A DNA stretch of 64,000 nt from Thermodesulfovibrionales bacterium (GCA_030017995.1 JASEGS010000006.1:1-64000), one strand, 5' to 3'. Positions 31,393-40,454 are shown, numbered from the stretch's first letter. Made by a program: numbers and translations. Notes: generated from the letters alone by a model not told the origin.

Positions 31393-31422
31393 ACAGGGAG
31401 GATATTTCCTCCCTGTGTTTTT
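31393..31422 (+). terminator. Intrinsic terminator after the coiled-coil protein gene
   Basis: The perfect 10-bp stem ACAGGGAGGA/TCCTCCCTGT has a TATT loop and is followed by GTTTTT. It lies 51 bases after the stop at 31341. Confidence 0.85.
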
Positions 31423-31501
31423 ATGGTAAAGCCATGATTGCTGACATGATTTTATTATTTGTGTTATTTTAATCAATAATAATAAAGGCAGGAGAGGTTT
31501 T

Positions 31502-31966
31502 ATGACAGGAAAGGTTGTATCAATAAATATCAGCGAGAAAAAAGGGATGAGGAAAAAGCCGGTTGAAGAGGTAAATATAATCGAAAACACAGGCATCGAG
31601 GGCGATGCCCATGCCTCGGATAAGTGGCACAGGCAGGTCAGCCTGCTCGCGCTGGAAAGCGTAAAAAAGATGCAGGATATGGGACTTAATGTAAAGCCCG
31701 GAGACTTTGCGGAAAACATTACAACAGAGGGATTAGATCTTCCCGCGCTTCCTGTCGGCACGAGGATGAAGATAGGCAGGGATGTAATAGGAGAGGTAAG
31801 CCAGATAGGAAAGGAATGCCATACGAGATGCGCTATCTATCATCAGGCCGGAGACTGCGTCATGCCTAAAGAAGGGATCTTCATAAAAGTCCTCAAAGGC
31901 GGCAAAATAAAGGTAGGAGACGAGGTCTCCGTAATGCTGAGAAAAACGGTCGAGGAATACTCCTGA
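31502..31966 (+). CDS. MOSC domain protein
   Basis: The 154-aa protein is a single MOSC domain: ENTGIEGDAHASDKWHRQVSLLA, PGDFAENITTEGLDL, LPVGTRMKIG, the conserved cysteine segment GKECHTRCAIY, and GIFIKVLKGGKIKVGDEV. MOSC proteins handle or bind the sulfurated molybdenum cofactor. The gene lies 7 bases before mogA, supporting a cofactor role. The codons here are noticeably more GC-rich than in most of the window, as in the following genes. Confidence 0.88.
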   Translation: MTGKVVSINISEKKGMRKKPVEEVNIIENTGIEGDAHASDKWHRQVSLLALESVKKMQDMGLNVKPGDFAENITTEGLDLPALPVGTRMKIGRDVIGEVSQIGKECHTRCAIYHQAGDCVMPKEGIFIKVLKGGKIKVGDEVSVMLRKTVEEYS

Positions 31967-31973
31967 CCCGAAT

Positions 31974-32453
31974 ATGATTACCGTTGCGGTACTGACATTA
32001 AGCGACAAAGGCTCTAAAGGCGAAAGAGAAGACAAAAGCGGCCCTGCCATCGAGGAAACGCTCAAGTCCATAGGCGAAGTCAGGCATTACGAGATACTTC
32101 CCGACGAAAGGGATTTAATAAAGGAAAGGCTTTTGCATTATAGCGGCAAGGTTGACCTGATCCTGACAACAGGAGGCACAGGCCTTTCGCCGAGGGATGT
32201 CACTCCCGAAGCGACTCTCGATGTCATCGAGCGAGAGATCCCCGGCATAGCGGAAGCAATGAGGATGGAGGGACTGAAAAAAACGAACAGGGCGATGCTT
32301 TCGAGGGCAGTCGCGGGAGTCAGGGGCAAAACCATGATAATAAACCTTCCGGGCAGTCCTGCTGCCGTAAAAGAGAATCTCGAAGTGATAATTGACGTAA
32401 TACCTCACGCAGTGGAAAAAATAAAGGGCGGTCAGGAGGAATGCGGCAGATGA
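31974..32453 (+). CDS. mogA: Molybdopterin adenylyltransferase (MogA/MoaB family)
   Basis: The family adenylylates molybdopterin before metal insertion. Visible blocks are VLTLSDKGSKGEREDKSGPAI, DLILTTGGTGLSPRDVTPEAT (the phosphate-binding signature) and INLPGSPAAVKENL. The length of 159 aa is typical. It is sandwiched between the MOSC gene and ccdA and overlaps ccdA by 4 bases. MogA and MoaB cannot be strictly separated by sequence reading alone. Confidence 0.9.
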   Translation: MITVAVLTLSDKGSKGEREDKSGPAIEETLKSIGEVRHYEILPDERDLIKERLLHYSGKVDLILTTGGTGLSPRDVTPEATLDVIEREIPGIAEAMRMEGLKKTNRAMLSRAVAGVRGKTMIINLPGSPAAVKENLEVIIDVIPHAVEKIKGGQEECGR

Positions 32454-33172
32454 GCGATGTCTCTTTTACGATGGCCTTTCTGGCTGGGGTATTCTCGTTT
32501 CTTTCGCCGTGCGTATTGCCGCTCGTGCCTGCGTATGTCTCGTTTATAACAGGCGTATCCCTCGACGAATTAAAACACTCCCAAAAAATTTCAAAAACAA
32601 TCGCCAAGACCATGCCGAATACAATAGCTTTTATTTTCGGCTTTTCTACGATCTTTGTGTCTCTTGGCGCATCATCGTCTCTGATCGGCAGCCTGCTCCT
32701 TAAATATCAGGATGATCTGAGGATAGCGGGAGGCATCCTTACGATCATATTCGGTTTCTTCATAGCGGGCTTTATAAAGCTCGATTTTTTGATGAGGGAA
32801 AAGAGATTCCATATTGACAAAGGCCATGCGGGCTATATAGGCGCGTTTTTTATCGGAATGAGCTTTGCCGCCGGATGGACGCCCTGCATAGGCCCTATCC
32901 TCGGCAGCATCCTGATATATGCGAGTTCAAAGGCGTCTGCGGCATACGGCCTGAAGCTTTTATCGGTATATTCCCTCGGTCTCGCCATACCTTTCATCCT
33001 TTCAACCCTCGCCATTAATCTGTTCCTCACTTACACGAGGAAAATACATAAATTCATGAAGGTGATAATGATAATCAGCGGACTGATCCTCATCGCCTTC
33101 GGCATCATGCTCCTGACAAACAGGATGGGGCAGCTCTCGGCGCTATTCCCCGATTTCGGGATAAAATTCTGA
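32450..33172 (+). CDS. ccdA: CcdA-like thiol-disulfide transporter
   Basis: Six hydrophobic segments follow FLAGVFSFLSPCVLPLVPAYVSF. The redox-active cysteines are in SPCVLP and TPCIGP, the pair that carries reducing equivalents across the inner membrane to cytochrome c maturation or periplasmic thioredoxins. The length of 240 aa is normal for CcdA/DsbD-beta. ATG 32450 is preferred over 32441 because it gives an ATGA overlap with mogA and has GGAGGA upstream. Confidence 0.88.
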   Translation: MSDVSFTMAFLAGVFSFLSPCVLPLVPAYVSFITGVSLDELKHSQKISKTIAKTMPNTIAFIFGFSTIFVSLGASSSLIGSLLLKYQDDLRIAGGILTIIFGFFIAGFIKLDFLMREKRFHIDKGHAGYIGAFFIGMSFAAGWTPCIGPILGSILIYASSKASAAYGLKLLSVYSLGLAIPFILSTLAINLFLTYTRKIHKFMKVIMIISGLILIAFGIMLLTNRMGQLSALFPDFGIKF

Positions 33173-33182
33173 GGAGATAAAG

Positions 33183-33896
33183 ATGACAAACAGAGAAATT
33201 GAAGAAGTATATCAAATCGTTAAGGATTACCATGAAAAATATCTGAAGAAGCATGGCGTGAAATTACCGAAGTTGCAGGATGCTGACGGCAATTATGTAA
33301 AGGATGCTCTGGTGTTAGTGTATCTTGCAAGGTTTTATCCAAGTACTGTTTCTGTGATGAAGGGCGAGCTCACAGAATTTATCAGAAAATTTTATCCCAA
33401 AATCAATGATGTTCAGCAGGCAAGACATCTCGGGGCGCAAAAAGGGTGGTTTATTTCAGCAGGAGGCAGAGATAATGTCCATGTAAAGAAAAGCGGAGAG
33501 TATCGCTTGATTACTCTGGAAAGGCCTTATCCTCATTTCAAAGGACACAGAATTGAGGCGACCGGGAATTGGGAGGCAATTAAACGTCAATATGGAAATC
33601 ACTGCGCCACCTGCGGTTCAGAGGAAGGCAAGAAAAATCTCCACTATCCGAACACAATAACGAATTTGCAAAAGGCGCATATAGACTCATCAAAACCTTT
33701 GATTGAAGGAAACATTATTCCTCAATGTCAAAAATGCAATCGCGCATACAGAGATTTTTGGATATTTGACGAAAGAGGAAGGGTTAGAGGAATTGCAAAG
33801 CCGGCAATAATTAAAAAGTGCAGTGAAAAAGCAAAAAGAGGTATTTATAGAATTTTATACAACGAGTTTAAAGGTAAAAATCCAAATGAATGGTAA
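33183..33896 (+). CDS. HNH endonuclease, probable restriction enzyme
   Basis: The C-terminal half carries a zinc-stabilised HNH motif: CATCGSEEGKKN, then KAHIDSSKPLIEGNIIPQ and CQKCNRAYRDFW. The N-terminal half (1-140) is specific and not recognised; it likely provides DNA recognition. The gene overlaps the following DNA methyltransferase by 11 bases, the usual arrangement of a type II restriction-modification pair. Base composition is clearly lower in GC than ccdA before it and leuS after the pair, suggesting transfer. The recognition sequence cannot be inferred. Confidence 0.8.
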   Translation: MTNREIEEVYQIVKDYHEKYLKKHGVKLPKLQDADGNYVKDALVLVYLARFYPSTVSVMKGELTEFIRKFYPKINDVQQARHLGAQKGWFISAGGRDNVHVKKSGEYRLITLERPYPHFKGHRIEATGNWEAIKRQYGNHCATCGSEEGKKNLHYPNTITNLQKAHIDSSKPLIEGNIIPQCQKCNRAYRDFWIFDERGRVRGIAKPAIIKKCSEKAKRGIYRILYNEFKGKNPNEW

Positions 33897-34923
33897 GCAT
33901 TTGAATAAAATCATACATGGTGATGCGCTGCAAATTCTGCCTAATATTGCAGACAACACCGTTGATTTAGTTTTAACCGACCCTCCGTATTTTTTAGATA
34001 AGATGGACGCCGGCTGGGATGAGAAAAAGGTTTCAAGCAAGAAATACCATCATGTCGTCAAGTCGCTGCCTGCCGGAATGAAATTTGACCGTGAGCAAGG
34101 GAAAAACTTTTATAAGTGGTATTATAAGATTTCAAAAGAGATTTTAAGGGTTTTAAAACCGGGCGGATTTTTCTTTTCCTTTTCCAGTCCGAGACTATAT
34201 CACCGCATGGTTTGTGCGATTGACGACATCGGATTTTTTATACGAGACTCTTTTATCTGGCTCTATACGCAAAATCAGCCCAAGGCAATGAGTCTAAACC
34301 ATTTTATTGATAAACTGAATGAGAATGAGCAAACAAAAACGAATTTAAAAAAACAGTTGCTCGGCTGGAAAACGCCGCAAATCAAATCTTGCTTTGAGCC
34401 GATTGTAATGGCCCAAAAAGAACCGGAAGGCACATTTTTGGAGAATTTCAGAAAATATAAAGTAGGATTGCTCAATACAGATGTGAAAATCGGTCAGGAT
34501 ATGTTTCCGGCCAATGTAGTTTCAACGGACACAATCAATGAAGTGGTTGATAAATGCTTTTTGATTTCAAAGCCGGACAAAAAAGAAAAAGGGAATTTTA
34601 ATATACATAAGACGGTAAAGCCTTTGAGCTTATGCGAGCATATTATAAAACTAACAACTTATTCGGATGAGGCAGTTGTCCTTGATCCGTTTTGCGGCAG
34701 CGGAACAACTTTAGTGGCAGCAAAAATTTTGGGCAGAAAGTTTATTGGCATTGATATAAATAAGGAGTATATTGAAATAGCTAAATTACGGATTGAAGAA
34801 ATGAACGGAGATGTTACTCGATATAATATCTCAGGTAGAGAAAAACAGTTGCGAATATGTGATAAAAAAGCAGTCTATAAAATCTCAAGAAAATCAAAAC
34901 AACAACTGCTGATAAAATCATAA
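33886..34923 (+). CDS. DNA methyltransferase (N4-C or N6-A), restriction-modification partner
   Basis: The catalytic motif LVLTDPPYFLDKMD is at the N-terminus and the SAM motif DPFCGSGTTLVAAKILG is near the C-terminus, the beta-class order of DPPY before FxGxG (N6_N4_Mtase family). The DPPY motif leaves N6-adenine most likely. The start at 33886 (MNGKHLNK) overlaps the endonuclease stop; an earlier in-frame ATG at 33823 would overlap more deeply. The length is 345 aa, AT-rich like its partner. Confidence 0.88.
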   Translation: MNGKHLNKIIHGDALQILPNIADNTVDLVLTDPPYFLDKMDAGWDEKKVSSKKYHHVVKSLPAGMKFDREQGKNFYKWYYKISKEILRVLKPGGFFFSFSSPRLYHRMVCAIDDIGFFIRDSFIWLYTQNQPKAMSLNHFIDKLNENEQTKTNLKKQLLGWKTPQIKSCFEPIVMAQKEPEGTFLENFRKYKVGLLNTDVKIGQDMFPANVVSTDTINEVVDKCFLISKPDKKEKGNFNIHKTVKPLSLCEHIIKLTTYSDEAVVLDPFCGSGTTLVAAKILGRKFIGIDINKEYIEIAKLRIEEMNGDVTRYNISGREKQLRICDKKAVYKISRKSKQQLLIKS

Positions 34924-34964
34924 GTGAGATTTAACCGCATAGGGCAGAAATTCGGAGGTTTTTT

Positions 34965-37571
34965 TTGCAGGAGAAATATAATCCGCAGGAGATTGAGTTG
35001 AAGTGGCAGAAATATTGGGCTGAGAGAAAGCTCCACAAGACAGAAGCGGACAATTCTAAAGAAAAATTCTACTGCCTCGAGATGTTCCCCTATCCCTCGG
35101 GAAAGATACACATGGGACATGTCCGCAATTACGCGATAGGCGACGTCATTGCTCGATACAAAAAGATGCGCGGCTTTAATGTGCTTCATCCGATGGGATG
35201 GGACGCATTCGGCCTTCCTGCCGAGAACGCCGCTATAAAGCACGACACTCATCCGGCCAAGTGGACTTATGAAAATATAGAGCACATGAAAATACAGCTC
35301 GACCGCATGGGACTGAGTTATGACTGGGAAAGGGAAGTTACTACTTGCAGTCCCGAATATTACAAATGGAACCAGTGGTTTTTCCTCAAGCTCTTTGAAA
35401 AAGGGCTCGCTTACAAAAAGTCGTCATTCGTGAACTGGTGTCCTTCGTGCGCTACGGTGCTCGCGAACGAGCAGGTTATCGAAGGCGCGTGCTGGAGGTG
35501 CGACAGCACGGTGATCCAGAAAGAGCTTGAGCAGTGGTTTTTTAAGATAACTGCTTACGCGGAAGAACTGCTTCAGGGATGCGATGAATTGAAAGGATGG
35601 CCCGAGCGTGTAGTTGCCATGCAGAAAAACTGGATAGGAAAGAGCGAAGGAGTAGAGGTTGATTTCCCGATTGAAGGCTCAAGCGAGAAATTTAAAATAT
35701 ACACGACAAGACCCGATACCATATTCGGCGTTACATATATGTGCATTGCGCCCGCGCATCCCCTCGCGGAAAGGCTTGTTCAGGACATGGCCGGCCTCGA
35801 TGCGATAAAGGCACAATACGGAAAAGAGGAAATCAAGGAAGGACTCTTCACAGGCCATTACGCGATAAATCCTCTGACAGATGAAAAGATACCCGTTTAT
35901 GTAGCCAACTTCGTTCTTATGGAATACGGCACAGGAGCCATTATGTCCGTCCCCGCGCATGACCAGAGAGACTTTGAATTCGCGCAGAAATATAACCTGC
36001 CGGTGAAGGTCGTAATAATTCCTGAAAGGAATACGGACTGCGGAATCGGGAGCGCTGAATTGAAAGAGGCTTATGAAGAGGAAGGAGTTCTCATAAATTC
36101 AGACAGATTCAGCGGACTCAAAAGCGGCGATGCGAAAAAAGATATAGCGAGATTCATATCGGATAAAGGATTAGGGAAAATAACCGTCAATTACAAACTG
36201 AGGGACTGGGGAATTTCGAGGCAGAGATACTGGGGCACGCCGATCCCAGTGATATACTGCGAAAAATGCGGCATAGTGCCTGTTCCCGAAAAAGACCTTC
36301 CAGTAATACTTCCAGAGGATGTGAAATTAAGCGGCGAAGGCGGCTCTCCATTATTGGAGTCCGAGAAATTTTTAAAGGTCAAGTGCCCGAAATGCAATGC
36401 GGACGCGCGGCGCGAGACCGACACAATGGATACCTTCGTTGACTCGTCATGGTATTTTATTGCCTATTGCATGAAAACAGAGCAGCAGAGCAGCAGAGCA
36501 GCAGAGCAGCAGGAGGAAGAAAAAAACAAGCCTTTTGACTTTAACTCATCACTCATCACTCATCACTCATCACTTAATTACTGGATGCCTGTTGACCAAT
36601 ACATAGGCGGAATCGAGCACGCAGTGCTTCATCTTTTATATTCGAGGTTTTTCACAAAAGCGTTGAGAGACCTCGGCGTCCTCAGTTCAAGAGAGCCGTT
36701 TCAGAATCTTCTTACGCAGGGGATGGTCTGCAAAGAGACATGGAAATGCCCGGAGCACGGCTGGCTTTTCCCGGAAGAGGTGAAAAATGGGAAGTGCATC
36801 CTTTGCGCTAATGAAGTTGAAAAAGGCCGCGTAGAAAAGATGTCTAAATCCAAAAAAAATGTGATCGATCCCGATGCCCTTATTAACAAATACGGCGCAG
36901 ACACCATAAGGCTCTTCTCGCTTTTTGCGGCCCCCCCTGAAAGGGACCTCGAATGGTCTGATAAAGGCGTTGAAGGCGCTTATAGATTTTTGAACAGGGT
37001 ATGGGGAATAGTTTATAAACATAAAGCAGAAGAGCAGAAGAGCAGAAGAGCAGAAGTAACTTCCGCACTTCCGAGCTTCCGCACTAATGCGCTTTTAAAG
37101 AAAACCCATCAGACAATAAAAAAAGTCACATCAGACATAGAAAAGGAATACCACTTCAACACCGCAATTGCCGCCCTCATGGAGCTGACAAACGAGATAT
37201 CAGACAATGCTCCGGGCAAAGAAACCGATTTCGCAATAAAGAGCCTGCTTTTGATGCTCGCTCCGTTTGCCCCTCATATAAGCGAGGAATTATGGGAGAT
37301 AACGGGGGAGGCGATGGGAGAAAAGAGAAGCATATTCGAGCATTCATGGCCGTTATGGGATGAAGACATGGCAAAGGAAGAGGAAATCGAACTTGTTGTG
37401 CAGATAAATGGCAAGCTTCGTGCTAAGATAACAGCGCCTGCCGGCATGTCCGACGATGAAGCTAAACAGAGGGCATTGCAGGAGCAGAAGGTAAAAGAGA
37501 CTCTCGATGGCAAAGAGATAAAGAAGGTCATTGTTGTGCAAGGCAAGCTGGTGAATATCGTTGCGGGGTAG
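34965..37571 (+). CDS. leuS: Leucyl-tRNA synthetase with repeat-encoded insertions
   Basis: The HIGH motif is [11 protein letters not shown] (about 42-52) and KMSKS is in [11 protein letters not shown]. The CP1 editing domain has TTRPDTIFG and [14 protein letters not shown], and [20 protein letters not shown] is also conserved. It starts with TTG at 34965, supported by CGGAGG 8 bases upstream. The 868-aa protein contains two low-complexity insertions encoded by tandem repeats: about residues 505-537 ([11 protein letters not shown] to SLITHHSSL) and 687-707 ([10 protein letters not shown] to SALPSF). Both keep the frame and fall in surface positions, so the enzyme is presumably active. Confidence 0.95.
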   Translation: MQEKYNPQEIELKWQKYWAERKLHKTEADNSKEKFYCLEMFPYPSGKIHMGHVRNYAIGDVIARYKKMRGFNVLHPMGWDAFGLPAENAAIKHDTHPAKWTYENIEHMKIQLDRMGLSYDWEREVTTCSPEYYKWNQWFFLKLFEKGLAYKKSSFVNWCPSCATVLANEQVIEGACWRCDSTVIQKELEQWFFKITAYAEELLQGCDELKGWPERVVAMQKNWIGKSEGVEVDFPIEGSSEKFKIYTTRPDTIFGVTYMCIAPAHPLAERLVQDMAGLDAIKAQYGKEEIKEGLFTGHYAINPLTDEKIPVYVANFVLMEYGTGAIMSVPAHDQRDFEFAQKYNLPVKVVIIPERNTDCGIGSAELKEAYEEEGVLINSDRFSGLKSGDAKKDIARFISDKGLGKITVNYKLRDWGISRQRYWGTPIPVIYCEKCGIVPVPEKDLPVILPEDVKLSGEGGSPLLESEKFLKVKCPKCNADARRETDTMDTFVDSSWYFIAYCMKTEQQSSRAAEQQEEEKNKPFDFNSSLITHHSSLNYWMPVDQYIGGIEHAVLHLLYSRFFTKALRDLGVLSSREPFQNLLTQGMVCKETWKCPEHGWLFPEEVKNGKCILCANEVEKGRVEKMSKSKKNVIDPDALINKYGADTIRLFSLFAAPPERDLEWSDKGVEGAYRFLNRVWGIVYKHKAEEQKSRRAEVTSALPSFRTNALLKKTHQTIKKVTSDIEKEYHFNTAIAALMELTNEISDNAPGKETDFAIKSLLLMLAPFAPHISEELWEITGEAMGEKRSIFEHSWPLWDEDMAKEEEIELVVQINGKLRAKITAPAGMSDDEAKQRALQEQKVKETLDGKEIKKVIVVQGKLVNIVAG
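36478..36575. repeat. Octad and heptad repeat arrays inside leuS, first insertion
   Basis: Four exact CAGAGCAG octads (36478-36509) and four exact ACTCATC heptads (36544-36571) are separated by 34 bases. Together they encode a 30-odd-residue Gln/Ser-rich insertion in LeuRS just before the NYWMPVDQY motif. Confidence 0.92.
37027..37085. repeat. Paired octad arrays inside leuS, second insertion
   Basis: CAGAAGAG units (37027-37056) and then CTTCCGCA, CTTCCGAG, CTTCCGCA (37060-37083) resemble the inverted-arm layout seen at lptD. They encode [20 protein letters not shown] in frame at the junction to the anticodon-binding domain. Confidence 0.85.
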
Positions 37572-37582
37572 CAAATTAAAAA

Positions 37583-38113
37583 ATGCAAAAAGAAAAATTG
37601 AAAATTTCAATTAAAGATTTAAAATTATTCTTTAATTTTACACTTTTATTTTTTGTTTTTACTTTCTACGGCTGCGGTTACACTATTCAGACGAGGGCTA
37701 ATCTGCCGTTTGACGCCATATCAATCGGAAAAATAGAGAACAAAACCCTTGAACCCAAACTTCAGGACAGATTTAGCAGGGCGCTTGCAGAGACATTCTC
37801 AGAATATGGTTTCCATGTGGATCCATCATCAAGACATTTGCTCGAATGTGAGATAACAAAATTTGAGCTGATGCCTGTAGCTGAACGCAATATGACAGCA
37901 ATCCAGTATATTTTAGATATAAAGGCAAAATTTACTGTCAGAGATTTAAAGAGCGGAACTTCAGTTGTCATTTTAGTTGAGACTCCTTTTATTACATATT
38001 TCACTTCTGCTGACAGGGTCGAAGCAATCCTTGCACAAAAAGAGTTGTCAACGGATAGCGCTTTAAGGAATCTGGCTCAGGAATTGATAAGGCGTATAAT
38101 CTATGAGTATTAA
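37583..38113 (+). CDS. lptE: LPS assembly lipoprotein LptE
   Basis: LptE plugs the LptD barrel in the outer membrane. The 176-aa precursor has a lipoprotein signal ending FYGCGY (C31 lipidated), followed by a domain starting YTIQTRANLPFDAISIGKIENKTLEPKLQ. The last is a typical LptE/RlpB sequence. Position between leuS and holA is the classical leuS-lptE-holA order. The signal-peptide region (KEKLKISIKDLKLFFNFTLLF) is encoded by an A/T-rich stretch that can also be read as degenerate heptads. Confidence 0.9.
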   Translation: MQKEKLKISIKDLKLFFNFTLLFFVFTFYGCGYTIQTRANLPFDAISIGKIENKTLEPKLQDRFSRALAETFSEYGFHVDPSSRHLLECEITKFELMPVAERNMTAIQYILDIKAKFTVRDLKSGTSVVILVETPFITYFTSADRVEAILAQKELSTDSALRNLAQELIRRIIYEY

Positions 38114-38993
38114 GCAATTTGAGCAGGAGTTTTCTAAAAACCTGCCGTCACCTGTCTATCTCATTTACTCCAGCGAGGACTTTCTCCTCTGCGACGCATT
38201 ATGCAGTATAAAGGACACACATCGCGATAATGCGTTTAATTTCCATGCCTTTGATGTCAGCTCATCAGATGACAATAAACCTATAGAGCAGATTGTAGAT
38301 ATTCTTAACACATTACCATTTCTGTCTGAAAGAAAGGTTGTTGTAATAGATAATCTTCAGAAACTGCCAAAGAAAGATCTCAAAAAACTTGAGGGGTATT
38401 TATTAAACCCATCAGACTCTTCTCTTTTGGTCATGTTGTATAAAGGGAATGCATCCAAGCTTTTTGATGTGTCTGTCTTAAAGAGTATCAAGGTTATAGC
38501 TCTCAGGATGGAGGACAAGGATATCCCATTATGGATTAAAGGCAAAGCTAAGGATAAAGGGCTGGAACTTACAGACAGGGCGACAATGTATATGATGAAT
38601 TCAGTTGGGACAGATCTTGGCATGCTCCATGCTGAAATAGAAAAGATTTCATCGATGGGGGAAGCAGGTGTAATGGATATTGATGACATTAAGGGGATAG
38701 TTTATGCCGGCGCTGAATACAGCGCCTTTGATCTTGTTGATGCGCTTAAGAGGAAAGATGCAAAAGAGGTCTTCAGGATATTCGAAAATATGAGCAAGAA
38801 TATGGAGCCTCAGATGATACTTGGCGCTATAAACTGGCAGTATTCCGGACCCTGGTCAAAATCCAGACAAAAGGAATCTCAGCTTAAAGAAATTTTCAGG
38901 TTCTTGCACGAAGCTGACGCTGGGATTAAGACCTCAAATATTTATGTTATTGAGAGTTTGTTGGTCAAACTGCTTGCCGCTGACATGGGATAA
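38103..38993 (+). CDS. holA: DNA polymerase III subunit delta
   Basis: The 296-aa protein has the delta-subunit pattern: PVYLIYSSEDFLLCDAL near the N-terminus (clamp-loader AAA fold without a P-loop), LNTLPFLSERKVVVIDNLQKL, IKGKAKDKGLELTDRATMYM and a helical C-terminal collar (FDLVDALKRKDAKEVFRI and QMILGAINWQ). It opens the beta clamp within the clamp loader. It overlaps lptE by 11 bases and converges on rpsT. Confidence 0.9.
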   Translation: MSIKQFEQEFSKNLPSPVYLIYSSEDFLLCDALCSIKDTHRDNAFNFHAFDVSSSDDNKPIEQIVDILNTLPFLSERKVVVIDNLQKLPKKDLKKLEGYLLNPSDSSLLVMLYKGNASKLFDVSVLKSIKVIALRMEDKDIPLWIKGKAKDKGLELTDRATMYMMNSVGTDLGMLHAEIEKISSMGEAGVMDIDDIKGIVYAGAEYSAFDLVDALKRKDAKEVFRIFENMSKNMEPQMILGAINWQYSGPWSKSRQKESQLKEIFRFLHEADAGIKTSNIYVIESLLVKLLAADMG

Positions 38994-39002
38994 TGGGTTG
39001 AT

Positions 39003-39290
39003 TTAAGATGCAAGGGCAGCGTTTGCTTTTTTTGTAATTCTCGATATTTTCCTTGAAGCAGTGTTCTTATGTATGATGCCTTTATAAGCAGCGCTGCTTA
39101 TGACTTTTATCGCAGCTTTTAATGTTTTTTCAATATCCTCCGTATTTTTTGTTGATAAGATTGTTTCCAGCTTGGTGATATATGTCCTTATTTTTGTTTC
39201 TACAGACTGATTGCGCAATCTATGTTTTTCAGCCTGTTTTTCCCTTTTAATGTTCGATAAGTTCTTTTTTGGTGCTGATTTGCCTGCCAA
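39003..39290 (-). CDS. rpsT: 30S ribosomal protein S20
   Basis: The 95-aa basic helical protein reads SAPKKNLSNIKREKQAEKHR, then SVETKIRTYITKLE and GIIHKNTASRKISRITKKAN, the standard S20 pattern (KGxxHKNxAxRKxSRL). A GGAGG ribosome-binding site precedes the ATG. It faces holA, a common arrangement. Confidence 0.97.
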   Translation of the reverse strand: MAGKSAPKKNLSNIKREKQAEKHRLRNQSVETKIRTYITKLETILSTKNTEDIEKTLKAAIKVISSAAYKGIIHKNTASRKISRITKKANAALAS

Positions 39291-39420
39291 TTTCTCCTCC
39301 TATTTAGTTCAAGTTCATAGTATCTTTGAGATAAGCCAAGAGCCGTTAACTATGAGCTAAAAAGATAGCACAAAGCTTAACAGAAAATCAATATTTATGC
39401 TAATATTTCTACTAACGGCT

Positions 39421-40359
39421 ATGAAATATAAACCTATTGATCTAACTAAACTCACAACATATTCTGTAAAGGACAGAAAGAGCAAAGTCTCTTCAGAGAA
39501 GTCTGCCCTTCTGCATAAGAAAGGGGGTTCCTTCAGCGATTTTATAAAAGGACTTCCTGATTTTCTTGCGGCAAAGGACTTAAAGGCAGTTGCTAACGCA
39601 ATCATAACCGCCCGCCAAAACAAACGGCCTGTTATCCTCGGCATGGGAGCGCATTCTATAAAAGTAGGGCTCTCTGCTTTGATCATTGACCTAATGCGCC
39701 GGGGCGTTATTACAGCTATTGCTACAAACGGGGCATGCATTATACATGATTTCGAGATGGCATTTATAGGGCAAACATCAGAGGATGTTGCCATGGAATT
39801 ATGTTGCGGCTCCTTTGGAATGGCCAAAGAGACAGGCCAGATGTTGAATAAGGCTATTATCGATGGAGTTAAAGACGGCAATGGCATTGGACAAGCCATT
39901 GGTAAGTTTATTGACTCTTCTGATTTTCCTTTTAAGGAAATCAGCATTTTCAGGGAGGCATACAGACTTGATATTCCGGTTACCGTGCATGTAGCAATCG
40001 GCGCTGACATTATACATATGCATCCAGAGGCTGATGGCCATTTCATTGGAGAAGGAAGTATAAGGGATTTCAGGCTTTTTGCATCCGTTGTTTCTGACCT
40101 TGAAGGCGGGGTATATATAAATCTTGGTTCTGCTGTTATTCTTCCAGAGGTTTTCTTGAAGGCGCTTACAATTGCAAGAAATTTGGGGCATAAGGTGGAA
40201 GATTTCACCACAGTTAATATGGACTTCATTCAGCACTACAGGCCTCAGGAAAATGTTTTGCGTAGACCAACAATGATTAAGGGGCGGTGTTTTGCGATTA
40301 CAGGGCATCATGAGATAATGTTCCCATTGCTTTACGCAATGTTGATTGAAGAGATATAG
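39421..40359 (+). CDS. Deoxyhypusine-synthase-like protein
   Basis: The 312-aa protein shows the Rossmann-like deoxyhypusine synthase fold elements: PVILGMGAHSIKVGLSALII, IATNGACIIHDFEMAFIGQT, SFGMAKETGQMLN, VTVHVAIGADIIHMHPEADG and YINLGSAVILPEVFLKAL. Bacteria lack eIF5A, so the substrate is not deoxyhypusine on eIF5A. Bacterial homologues are of uncertain function, some acting as homospermidine synthases, but this clade is different and unnamed. The start at 39421 (MKYKPIDL) is chosen over the in-frame ATG 39397. Confidence 0.8.
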   Translation: MKYKPIDLTKLTTYSVKDRKSKVSSEKSALLHKKGGSFSDFIKGLPDFLAAKDLKAVANAIITARQNKRPVILGMGAHSIKVGLSALIIDLMRRGVITAIATNGACIIHDFEMAFIGQTSEDVAMELCCGSFGMAKETGQMLNKAIIDGVKDGNGIGQAIGKFIDSSDFPFKEISIFREAYRLDIPVTVHVAIGADIIHMHPEADGHFIGEGSIRDFRLFASVVSDLEGGVYINLGSAVILPEVFLKALTIARNLGHKVEDFTTVNMDFIQHYRPQENVLRRPTMIKGRCFAITGHHEIMFPLLYAMLIEEI

Positions 40360-40360
40360 G

Positions 40361-40431
40361 TAGCAGTGCAGTAGTTACTTTGCCCCTCAGAGAACCCAGA
40401 AATTTTGCTTTAAATCAGCCTCGCACTGCTA
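40361..40431. promoter_or_regulatory. Inverted repeat upstream of the ferredoxin gene
   Basis: TAGCAGTGC (40361-40369) recurs inverted as GCACTGCTA (40423-40431), 53 bases apart, in the 95-base gap before the ferredoxin gene. No T-run follows. It could bind a regulator or form a long-loop stem. Confidence 0.35.
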
Positions 40432-40454
40432 TCATAATCAGATATGGAGTGTAA

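Noticed and set aside
31198-31761. 187-codon antisense frame spanning the terminator and the MOSC gene
   Set aside because: It crosses a strong terminator and a well-supported gene on the other strand, and shows no motif.
36478-36575. CRISPR-like look of regularly spaced short repeats
   Set aside because: Period is 7-8 bases with no spacers, and the repeats are in frame within leuS; not a CRISPR array. No CRISPR array is seen anywhere in the window.
39357-40229. 290-codon antisense frame over the deoxyhypusine-synthase-like gene
   Set aside because: The plus-strand protein has strong family motifs; the antisense product is Ser/Ile-rich and low in pattern, a shadow.
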